Positions 19,144 through 26,083 of a stretch of DNA of 64,000 nucleotides are shown here, one piece after another. Numbering within the stretch: position 1 is the first letter of the stretch; the number at the start of each line of letters is the position of its first letter. Origin of the DNA: Collinsella sp. Its GTDB lineage: Bacteria > Actinomycetota > Coriobacteriia > Coriobacteriales > Coriobacteriaceae. The notes under the pieces were generated by a model. That model was not told where the DNA came from. It saw only the letters and a list, made by a program, of their open reading frames with translations, and did not search any database. The stretch is taken from the NCBI GenBank assembly GCA_018378775.1, contig JAGZWV010000003.1:31734-95733 (forward strand), in the 5' to 3' direction. The position numbers and the translations under genes are program-made.

Positions 19144-19959
19144 ATGTTGTTGTGTCCTGTTTGCCATGAACCGTTGGTGGATGACGAACGTGGTGCTGCA
19201 TGCGCGGGCGGACACCGGTTTGACCGTGCGCGCGAGGGCTATCTATATCTGCTGCGCTCGTCCAAGAGCGGCGACTCCATGGGCGATCCCAAGTCGCAGG
19301 CGCGCAGTCGTCGTGATTTTCTGAACCGTGGATACTACGCGCCGTTGCGCGATGCGATGGTTGAGCTGGTGCGCAAGCAGGTGTCTGGGCGTGCCACGTC
19401 TACGGATGGTTCCATGACGCTGCTCGATATTTGCTGCGGTGAGGGCTATTACACGAGTGCCCTGGGCGCGGTGCCGGGCGTGGACGCTTACGGGTTCGAC
19501 TTGGGCAAAGAGATGGTGCGCCTGGCCGCCAAGCGCGGCGATGCGACCTACTTCGTGGCCAACATGAAGGACATCCCCGTGGCCGATGGCGCCTTCGATA
19601 TGGTGACCGAACTCTTTGCTCCCTTTAACGAGCGCGAGTTTGCCCGCGTGCTGGCGCCAGAGGGTTCACTCTATACCGTGGTACCGGGTGCTCGTCATCT
19701 CTTTGGGCTCAAAGAGGTGCTCTACGACACGCCGTACCTTAACGATGAGAAGCTGCCGAAGACCACCGAGCTCGAGTTGGTCGGAACGCAGCGGGTATCT
19801 GCGAATATTACGCTTCAGACCCAGGCCGACATCGAGGCGGTGTTCCAGATGACGCCGTACTACTACCGCACACGCCCTGCCGATAAAGAGCGTCTGGCAA
19901 ACCTCGATACTCTTCAGACCGACATCGACTACATCATCGCCGAATACCGCCACAGCTAA
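19144..19959 (+). CDS. RlmA-type 23S rRNA (guanine-N1)-methyltransferase
   Basis: A protein of 271 residues with an N-terminal zinc-binding module (Cys4, Cys7, Cys20, His24) followed by FDRAREGYLYLL, the RlmA signature, then a Rossmann SAM-binding core (LLDICCGEGYYTSAL, about 95-109). RlmA enzymes methylate N1 of G745 or G748 in helix 35; which one applies here is not resolvable. AAGGAG precedes the ATG. RlmA(II) methylation influences tylosin sensitivity in other bacteria. Confidence 0.85.
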   Translation: MLLCPVCHEPLVDDERGAACAGGHRFDRAREGYLYLLRSSKSGDSMGDPKSQARSRRDFLNRGYYAPLRDAMVELVRKQVSGRATSTDGSMTLLDICCGEGYYTSALGAVPGVDAYGFDLGKEMVRLAAKRGDATYFVANMKDIPVADGAFDMVTELFAPFNEREFARVLAPEGSLYTVVPGARHLFGLKEVLYDTPYLNDEKLPKTTELELVGTQRVSANITLQTQADIEAVFQMTPYYYRTRPADKERLANLDTLQTDIDYIIAEYRHS

Positions 19960-19992
19960 CCTACCAAAAAGGGACAGGTTTATTTTGGTAGG
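19960..19992. repeat. GGGACAG-type palindromic repeat
   Basis: CCTACCAAAA (19960-19969) pairs with TTTTGGTAGG (19983-19992) around AGGGACAGGTTTA. It begins at the base after the rlmA-like stop codon. Related elements are at 24846, 28567 and 39462. Confidence 0.8.
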
Positions 19993-20010
19993 TTTTATCT
20001 GGGCAAACGT

Positions 20011-20048
20011 AAAGGGCCGACCGCGGAGATGCGCGATCGGCCCTTTTT
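20011..20048. terminator. Bidirectional terminator
   Basis: AAAGGGCCGACCGCG (20011-20025) pairs with CGCGATCGGCCCTTT, followed by TTT on + and a run of A before it. It separates convergent genes. Confidence 0.85.
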
Positions 20049-20084
20049 AGTTGCTTGGCTGCAGAGGTTATGAGAAGCGAGCGC

Positions 20085-20486
20085 TTACAGGCGGTCCTTG
20101 TTCTCGGCCTTAACGGCGTGTGCCTGCTGGACAAAGAACAGGTCGTACACCACGATGACAAAGGCGCCAAAGTTGATGGCGTCGCCGCCAAACGCGGGAA
20201 GCGTGGGCACCGCTTGGGCAAGCGTGGCGACCGCGGCAACAATACCGAGCTTAAACGCGCCGTCCACCTGCGAAGGCTTGTTGGCGCCCTTGACACCGGC
20301 GACGCCTGCAGCAAGGTCGACGAGACCCTTGGCGATAAGCACGACCGCTGCGAGCGTGGCGTACGAACCGTACGTGGAATCGAGACCGCCCGTGGCGATA
20401 CCGACGCCGGCGGTGACGAGGCTGGCGATGCCCAAAACAAAGTAGATGAGAGCAAGGATTTTGAGAGTCTTGCGAGTGAAGCTCAT
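20085..20486 (-). CDS. Small four-TM membrane protein, function unknown
   Basis: The ATG at 20486 is preferred over an upstream ATG because AAAGGACC lies six to nine bases before it; this gives 133 residues. Four hydrophobic helices (for example ALIYFVLGIASLVTAGVGIA and NFGAFVIVVYDLFFV) and a short basic tail KAENKDRL are seen. No catalytic motif is visible. I do not recognise a named family. It is monocistronic, with a terminator 37 bp after the stop. Confidence 0.8.
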   Translation of the reverse strand: MSFTRKTLKILALIYFVLGIASLVTAGVGIATGGLDSTYGSYATLAAVVLIAKGLVDLAAGVAGVKGANKPSQVDGAFKLGIVAAVATLAQAVPTLPAFGGDAINFGAFVIVVYDLFFVQQAHAVKAENKDRL

Positions 20487-20713
20487 GGCTGGTCCTTTCG
20501 ATACGAGTACGCCAACTTGGCGCACCCAATGTACTGCACATATGGTGAAGCACATTGTAGTTCAACGGGGCGATGCATGCGTTTGAAAGCGTCTCTTGCC
20601 TGTGCGGTCCAACCTTTCAAAAAGGAAAGCTGGGCGTAAGCCAAATCGATGGCAGCGTATGCGCGGCGCTGCGATGATGGGGCCATGGTAAGAGCTAGAC
20701 CGAAGGAGGAACC

Positions 20714-20857
20714 ATGATGTACGGAGCAGGGCAGGTACGTGAGGCGCGGTCGTTGGGAAGGCGCATGAGTGATTCCGTGATCGCTACTGTGTGCACGGGA
20801 TTGATGGCGGTGCTTTGTATTGCGATGCTGTGGGCCATGTCGCATGTGGGACAATAG
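20714..20857 (+). CDS. Candidate 47-residue single-pass membrane protein
   Basis: A short frame starting ATGATG follows a very strong AAGGAGGA (20703-20710). The product has a basic amphipathic N-terminus (VREARSLGRRMSDS) and one 22-residue hydrophobic helix (VIATVCTGLMAVLCIAMLWAM), ending HVGQ. No homologue is recognised. Its last codons overlap the extended -10 element of the rsmJ promoter. Only the ribosome site and hydrophobic profile support it. Confidence 0.5.
   Translation: MMYGAGQVREARSLGRRMSDSVIATVCTGLMAVLCIAMLWAMSHVGQ
20847..20855 (+). promoter_or_regulatory. Candidate extended -10 element TGGGACAAT for rsmJ
   Basis: Same form as at 5169. It lies 66 bp before the rsmJ start and overlaps the end of the 47-residue frame. 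Confidence 0.4.
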
Positions 20858-20920
20858 CGGACGGTTGGGTGCCGACACAAACGGCGCTCACGTATTCGTT
20901 TTGCTTGCTAAGGAGTACCC

Positions 20921-21625
20921 ATGGGCGTCGTCGATCCCTTTTCTGTTGCTCGGTCCGCGGGGCTTGAGCTGATCGGGAAGTCCGAGGGCCTCACACTCAC
21001 CGATGGCACGATGGAGCTGCGTGCCGATTTTGGCCGCATGCTTCCACGGCTCAAGCAGGGCCGTCTGCAGCAAGAACTGCTGGTAAAGGCTGCGCGCGCA
21101 AAAGGCATCGAGAGCCCATGGGCGATTGACGCCACGGCAGGCTTTGGCGAGGATTCGCTGCTGCTGGCGGCCGCGGGCTTTACCGTCGATCTGTATGAGC
21201 AGGATTGCGTGATCGCGGCGCTCCTCAAGGATGCTTTGGATCGCGCGGCAGATGATCCGGCGCTTGCGACAGCCGTGGCGCGCATGCGCTTACATGCGGG
21301 CGAGGACAGCATTGCCGGCCTTCGCCATACGGCTGAGTTGATCGGGCAGGGCGAGCTTGCCGCTCCCGACGTGGTGTATCTGGACCCCATGTTTCCCGGG
21401 CGCACCAAGAGCGCGGCGGTTAAAAAGAAGTTCCAACTCTTGCACCATCTGGAACAGCCGTGCACCGATGAGGAGACGCTGGTCGAAGCTGCGCTTGCGG
21501 TGCATCCGCGCAAGGTGGTTATCAAGCGACCGGTGAAGGGGCCGCTGCTTGCCGGCGTTAAGCCGAGCTATCAACTTGCGGGCAAGGCCGTTCGCTACGA
21601 TGTTTTGGTGCCGCCGCGCCCGTAG
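20921..21625 (+). CDS. rsmJ: 16S rRNA (guanine1516-N2)-methyltransferase
   Basis: A protein of 234 residues of the RsmJ family. The N-terminal MELRADFGRMLPRLKQGR, the SAM-binding AIDATAGFGEDSLLLA (about 68-83) and the catalytic-site YLDPMFPGRTKSAAVKKK (about 154-171) are all characteristic; E. coli RsmJ methylates G1516 of 16S rRNA. The ATG at 20921 follows AAGGAG. It is single-gene, with a hairpin after the stop. Confidence 0.92.
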   Translation: MGVVDPFSVARSAGLELIGKSEGLTLTDGTMELRADFGRMLPRLKQGRLQQELLVKAARAKGIESPWAIDATAGFGEDSLLLAAAGFTVDLYEQDCVIAALLKDALDRAADDPALATAVARMRLHAGEDSIAGLRHTAELIGQGELAAPDVVYLDPMFPGRTKSAAVKKKFQLLHHLEQPCTDEETLVEAALAVHPRKVVIKRPVKGPLLAGVKPSYQLAGKAVRYDVLVPPRP

Positions 21626-21635
21626 CTTGCGCGCG

Positions 21636-21680
21636 ATAGGCGCCGCTCCGTCAGTGCCGTGCCGAAGCGGCGCCTATTTC
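21636..21680. terminator. Hairpin shared by convergent rsmJ and small zinc-ribbon-like gene
   Basis: ATAGGCGCCGCT (21636-21647) pairs perfectly with 21666-21677. The minus-strand stop codon (21674-21676) lies inside the right arm. Confidence 0.75.
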
Positions 21681-21970
21681 CAAGGGTGCGACGTCAGGTG
21701 CCATCCGCCGCAGTATTCGCATTTGTAGCAGGCCAGCCCGCGGCGTCCGCGGTTTTCGCAGTCGGCCATAACTGCCTCGGCCTCGGCACGCGTGTCGTAA
21801 CGGTTTTTGCGCTCGCACGACTTGTAGCGCCAGGCTTCATCGCGCTCGGCGTCCAGGGCGTCGCGGCGCTCGTCCTCGCGTGCAAACAGGTCGCTCATAT
21901 CGCCGCCGGTGGCAGCGCCTAAAAACTCGCTTTTGGCCTTTGACCAGGCGGCTCGCTTTTTGCTTCCCAT
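21674..21970 (-). CDS. Small zinc-ribbon-like protein, unknown function
   Basis: A protein of 98 residues starting at ATG 21970 after AGAGGGG. The first 60 residues are highly charged and helical; the C-terminus holds CYKCEYCGGWHLTSHPWK with three Cys and a His that could bind zinc. Short actinobacterial and phage proteins with a CxxCxxWHlTS end are common but uncharacterised. No partner gene is apparent. Confidence 0.75.
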   Translation of the reverse strand: MGSKKRAAWSKAKSEFLGAATGGDMSDLFAREDERRDALDAERDEAWRYKSCERKNRYDTRAEAEAVMADCENRGRRGLACYKCEYCGGWHLTSHPWK

Positions 21971-22044
21971 CTGCTTCGCGCCCCTCTGCAAACGTTGGTA
22001 TCATTGCTCAATCAAAGTGATACCAATAAACGTGAGGTCGCCGC

Positions 22045-22536
22045 GTGATGATCAGAAAAACCCTCGATACCGACACTCCCGCCGTCATGGCTATCTATGA
22101 CGTGGCCCGCGCCTTTATGCGCGCGCATGGCAACGCCACGCAGTGGCCCGAGGGCACGCCTTCGGCCGAGCAGCTGGCTGCCGATATTGCCGCTGGTGGC
22201 AGTTACGTGTGCGAAGTCGACGGCCGCGTGGTGGCGACGTTTGCCTTTTTACCGGGTCCGGACGAGTGCTATGACGTCATTGAGGACGGTCAATGGCGCA
22301 GCGACACTCCGTATGCCGTGCTGCATCGCGTGGCATCCGACGGCACCGTGCACGGTATCGCGGCGGCGATGTTTGCCTTTGCCAAGGAATGCGCCGACCA
22401 TCTGCGTATTGACACGCACGAGGACAACTTGCCCATGCAGGGCGCCATCGCCAAGGCGGGGTTCGAGCGTGTCGGTATCGTCTATGTGTCCGACGGCACG
22501 GCGCGTGTCGCGTTTGATTGGCTGCGCGAGGCGTAG
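22045..22536 (+). CDS. GNAT-family N-acetyltransferase
   Basis: A protein of 163 residues (start ATG 22045 or the next ATG, 22048). The acetyl-CoA-binding fold is suggested by RVVATFAFLPGPDECY, LHRVASDGTVHGIAAAMFAFAKE and the C-terminal RIDTHEDNLPMQGAIAKAGFERVGIVYV pattern (asparagine followed by GF.R.G). The acyl acceptor is unknown. An intrinsic terminator lies 35 bp downstream. Confidence 0.9.
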   Translation: MMIRKTLDTDTPAVMAIYDVARAFMRAHGNATQWPEGTPSAEQLAADIAAGGSYVCEVDGRVVATFAFLPGPDECYDVIEDGQWRSDTPYAVLHRVASDGTVHGIAAAMFAFAKECADHLRIDTHEDNLPMQGAIAKAGFERVGIVYVSDGTARVAFDWLREA

Positions 22537-22570
22537 GAGCCAAGGCACGTATCATCACCCAGCTCAAATA

Positions 22571-22600
22571 AAAAATGGCCCCGAGTGGGGCCATTTTTGG
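22571..22600. terminator. Intrinsic terminator after GNAT gene
   Basis: AAAAATGGCCCC pairs with GGGGCCATTTTT around a 4-base loop; both strands end in a T run. Confidence 0.9.
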
Positions 22601-22649
22601 TAAAACGCGTCGTTGTGGGACTCGCATTGTTACCGCCCCAGATGAACCC

Positions 22650-22778
22650 GGGCAGACAAAAAGGGGAGGTGCCGGCTTTCGCAAGGCGCGAACCTACGAA
22701 AATCGCCGCGCGGCAACGCGGGGCGATGAGCTCGGTCGGGGGATAGGGCCCGCTTCGCCCACCGGCCCGTAAATTGTA
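22650..22778 (-). ncRNA. Candidate structured RNA, unclassified
   Basis: This GC-rich stretch between GNAT and the TetM-like GTPase holds no convincing gene. On the minus strand TTCACG, 17 bp, TACAAT (22778-22773) resemble a promoter. The following transcript would contain several hairpins (for example CGCCCCGCG with CGCGCGGCG) and end in CCCCTTTTT near 22658. It does not match the conserved cores of SRP RNA, tmRNA or RNase P RNA that I know. A leader for the downstream + gene is an alternative. Confidence 0.28.
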
Positions 22779-22842
22779 TCATCCAGTGTGGAGCGTGAAC
22801 GCCCGTTGCCGCGTGCGATGGGCTTGCAATAAGAGGAGAGCC

Positions 22843-24846
22843 ATGTCGAAGCAAGCGGTCGTTGGAATCTTGGCGCATGTCGATGCCGGCAAGACCACGT
22901 TGGCCGAGGCCATGCTGTTCAACGCGGGCCGCATTCGCAAGCGTGGCCGCGTGGACGATGGCGATTCGCATCTGGACACTAACACGATCGAGCGCGAGCG
23001 CGGCATCACGATTTTCTCGTCGCAGGCCGTGCTCGACCACGGCGATACCCACGTCATACTCGTGGATGCTCCCGGCCATGTCGATTTTTCTGCCGAGGCG
23101 GAGCGCACACTGCGTGCCCTGGACTACGCGATTCTGGTGGTGGGCGCCAACGATGGCGTGCAGGGGCACACCGAAACCCTGTGGCGCCTGCTTGCACGCT
23201 ATGACATCCCGACGTTCATCTTCATCAACAAGATCGATTTGGAGAATCCCGGCCGCGATGTTTTGCTGGCACAGCTTGGGCAGCGTCTTTCCGAAGGCTG
23301 CCTGGATGCCAACGAACTGCTGGCGGGCGGTGCCGTTCAGGAGGACGCTGCTGCGTTGGACGAGGCGGCGCTCGAGGAGTTTCTTGAAGCGGGTGAGCTT
23401 TCCGTTGCAACGCTGTCGCGCATGGTTGCCGAGCGCAAGCTCTTTCCCTGTTTTGCCGGCTCGGCGCTCAAGGACCAGGGCGTGGACGAGCTGCTGGATG
23501 GTATATGCGCACTGATGCGTGAACGGGCATGGCACCCGGAGTTTGCCGCGTGCGTCTACCGTGTGAGCCGCGGGGATCGCGGCGAGCGCTTGGCATGGGT
23601 TAAAGTGACCGGCGGCACGCTGCATGCCAAACAGCTGATTAACGGACGTTCCGGCGCCGAGGCGTGGGAGCAAAAGATCGACCAGGTGCGCATCTATAAC
23701 GGCGAGAAATACGAGCTTGCCCAGGAAGTTGCCGCTGGCGGCATCTGCACCGTGACGGGTCTTGCGCACGTTCGCCCGGGTGATGCCCTGGGCGCGGAGC
23801 CCGCGGGCGATACGCCCGTCATTGCGCCGGTCCTCACCTATACGGTGCTTCCGGGCGAACACGATGTCCACGCGGTGTTCAAAGCGCTGACTGAGTTGGC
23901 GGACGAAGATCCCATGCTCGGCGTAAGCTGGAACACGCATCTTGAACAAATACATCTGCAGCTCATGGGAGCGGTGCAGCTCGAGGTCGTGCAGCGCGTG
24001 CTGGCCGATCGTTTTGGCCTTGCGGTCGAGTTTGAGCCCGGCGGCATCCTCTTTAAGGAGACCATTTCGCAGCCGGTCGAGGGCGTGGGCCACTTTGAGC
24101 CGCTGCGCCACTATGCCGAGGTACATCTGCGCTTGGAGCCGTTGTCGGCGGGCTCGGGCGTGCAGTTTGGCACCGTGACCTCGACCGACGAGCTCGATCT
24201 TAACTGGCAGCGTTTGGCGCTCACCAACGCTATGGAGCGCGATCACCTGGGCGTGCTGACCGGCTCGCCCATCACCGATGTGCGCATTACGCTCACAGGT
24301 GGTCGCGCGCATGCCAAACACACCGAGGGCGGCGATTTTCGCCAGGCCACGTACCGCGCGATTCGCCAGGGGCTCATGCAGGCGCGTGAAGCCGGCGCGG
24401 CGGTGCTGTTGGAGCCGTGGTATCGCTTTGAGCTCGAGGTGCCGGGGGAGTGCGTGGGCCGGGCGCTCTCGGATGCCACGCGCATGGATGCCGAGTACGA
24501 GCCGCCGGCGATGGCGGGGGACCGGGCGAAGCTTGTGGGTCGCGTGCCGGCATCCGAGGTGCAGGACTATGCCCTGGAGGTGGCTGCCTACACGAGCGGT
24601 CGCGGACATCTGTACCTGGAGTTCGCCGGCTATGCGGCTTGTCATGATGCCGAGCGCGTCATCGAGACTGCCGCCTATGAGCCAGAGGCCGATCTGCCCA
24701 ACACGCCCGATTCGGTCTTTTGCTCTCACGGCGCCGGTTACACGGTCAAATGGTGCGACGTCCCCGCCGCAGCGCACGTAAAGGTCGATCCCGCCACCTT
24801 TCGCCCCTGGCGAGCAGCAGACGCGGAGTTTTTCGGCCACATGTAA
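22843..24846 (+). CDS. TetM/EF-G-like translational GTPase
   Basis: A protein of 667 residues; ATG 22843 follows AGAGGAG. GTPase motifs are intact: HVDAGKTTLAEAML (G1), DTNTIERERGIT (switch), DAPGHVDFSAE (G3) and INKID (G4). The rest follows EF-G domain order and most resembles the ribosomal-protection family (TetM/TetO/TetW), but genes of this type are common in Coriobacteria and Clostridia without proven resistance. It may dislodge ribosome-bound ligands or act as an accessory translocase. A GGGACAG-type palindrome begins at the stop codon. Confidence 0.85.
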   Translation: MSKQAVVGILAHVDAGKTTLAEAMLFNAGRIRKRGRVDDGDSHLDTNTIERERGITIFSSQAVLDHGDTHVILVDAPGHVDFSAEAERTLRALDYAILVVGANDGVQGHTETLWRLLARYDIPTFIFINKIDLENPGRDVLLAQLGQRLSEGCLDANELLAGGAVQEDAAALDEAALEEFLEAGELSVATLSRMVAERKLFPCFAGSALKDQGVDELLDGICALMRERAWHPEFAACVYRVSRGDRGERLAWVKVTGGTLHAKQLINGRSGAEAWEQKIDQVRIYNGEKYELAQEVAAGGICTVTGLAHVRPGDALGAEPAGDTPVIAPVLTYTVLPGEHDVHAVFKALTELADEDPMLGVSWNTHLEQIHLQLMGAVQLEVVQRVLADRFGLAVEFEPGGILFKETISQPVEGVGHFEPLRHYAEVHLRLEPLSAGSGVQFGTVTSTDELDLNWQRLALTNAMERDHLGVLTGSPITDVRITLTGGRAHAKHTEGGDFRQATYRAIRQGLMQAREAGAAVLLEPWYRFELEVPGECVGRALSDATRMDAEYEPPAMAGDRAKLVGRVPASEVQDYALEVAAYTSGRGHLYLEFAGYAACHDAERVIETAAYEPEADLPNTPDSVFCSHGAGYTVKWCDVPAAAHVKVDPATFRPWRAADAEFFGHM

Positions 24847-24866
24847 CAAAGGGACAGCCCCTTTGT
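24846..24866. repeat. GGGACAG-type short palindrome
   Basis: ACAAAGGG and CCCTTTGT separated by ACAGC, beginning on the last base of the preceding stop codon. Its centre GGGACAG is shared with 19960, 28567 and 39462. Confidence 0.75.
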
Positions 24867-24939
24867 CATATGCTATTGGTATAACTCGGTACAAGTTGGT
24901 ATAACTATTACCGGGGTTTGCCAATCCGAGGAGGCCGAC

Positions 24940-26058
24940 ATGAATCCAAATCCCTTTAAGCCCACGGCTGGCAAGCGGCCTCCGATACTCATCGGCCGCG
25001 AGTCGGTCATCGAAGATTTCGAGGAAGGACTCGATAACGGCGCCGGAGCGCCGGGTAGGCTCATGCTCATTACGGGAAACCGCGGCTGTGGCAAGACGGT
25101 TCTCCTGCGGGAACTGCAACGTCTCGCCAACGAGCGCGGATGGGCGGTTGTCTCCGATTCCGCCTCGCTTGGCTTATGCGACCGCTTGGCCGACGCGCTT
25201 CGCTCGAATAAACCCGTTGTGACGTCAATGGAGTTTGGGCCGTCGTTTGGCCGGATGTCGGTCGAGGCGGCGCGAGCAAAGGGCGAAACGTTGCGAGGGC
25301 TGGTCAACGAGCGCCTCAAGAAACTCGGGCCGGGAAAGGGCTTACTGTTTGCGATTGACGAGGCCCAATCTGCGTCTATCGAGGAACTGGCGGCTCTTGC
25401 CGTTCTCTATCAGCAAGTGCTCGGAGATCAAGATGCCACGGGCTTGTCCGATAGCGACCAGCGCGGTCTTGCGCTGGTGTTCGCCGGCTTACCCAGTATG
25501 GTTGATGACTTGCTCGAAGAGCCGAGCGTGACGTTTTTGCGGCGTGCTCAGCAGCGTACGCTGGGGGCGATTTCTTTGCCCAAAGTGCGCGATTCGTATA
25601 TCCAGACGGTCAAAGACGCTGGCCTTTACGTTGATGCGGAGATGGCAGACCTCGCGGCGCGCAAGAGCATGGGGCATCCCTATATGGTTCAGCTGGTGGG
25701 ATATTACATGTGGCGCTCTGCTGTCCGGCGTGACTCGCGGGTCATTGAAGAGCGCGATGTTGAGGCTGGGCACGCGGATGCCGTCTCCGAGTTCTACGAA
25801 GCGGTTGACGCGCCTCTGTATTACGGGCTGCACAGTCCGCAGCGCCTCTTTATCGAGGCCATGGCGGCTGACGGGGGCAAACCGACTCGCATGGCGGATA
25901 TCATTGAGCGTTGCGATCGCACCCAAAGCTGGGCGAGCAAATATCGCGCAAGCCTGATTCGCGAGCGCGTCATCGAGGCTGCCGGATACGGCCTCGTCCG
26001 GTTTACCGTGCCCATGCTGGGCGCGTACATTCGCGATCGAGTTATATGGCATGAGTAG
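24940..26058 (+). CDS. AAA-family ATPase (Orc1/Cdc6-like P-loop protein)
   Basis: A protein of 372 residues. Walker A is GNRGCGKTVLL (about 46-56) and Walker B is LLFAIDEAQS (about 135-144); a C-terminal helical or winged region follows from about 260 (FIEAMAADGGKPTRMADIIERC), giving an ATPase-plus-wHTH look like that of archaeal-type ATPases. No nuclease or transposase domain is present. Its end overlaps the longest frame of the UvrA-like gene, so the two are probably translated together. The role is unknown; DNA or chromosome handling is inferred only from domain form. Confidence 0.82.
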   Translation: MNPNPFKPTAGKRPPILIGRESVIEDFEEGLDNGAGAPGRLMLITGNRGCGKTVLLRELQRLANERGWAVVSDSASLGLCDRLADALRSNKPVVTSMEFGPSFGRMSVEAARAKGETLRGLVNERLKKLGPGKGLLFAIDEAQSASIEELAALAVLYQQVLGDQDATGLSDSDQRGLALVFAGLPSMVDDLLEEPSVTFLRRAQQRTLGAISLPKVRDSYIQTVKDAGLYVDAEMADLAARKSMGHPYMVQLVGYYMWRSAVRRDSRVIEERDVEAGHADAVSEFYEAVDAPLYYGLHSPQRLFIEAMAADGGKPTRMADIIERCDRTQSWASKYRASLIRERVIEAAGYGLVRFTVPMLGAYIRDRVIWHE

Positions 26059-26083
26059 GGTGATAAAGGTGACGGAACAGAAG

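Noticed and set aside
22630..25119. Antisense frame of 829 codons over the TetM-like gene
   Set aside because: It is a shadow caused by codon bias; the composition is unlike a protein and the frame crosses a terminator region and a start region of real genes.
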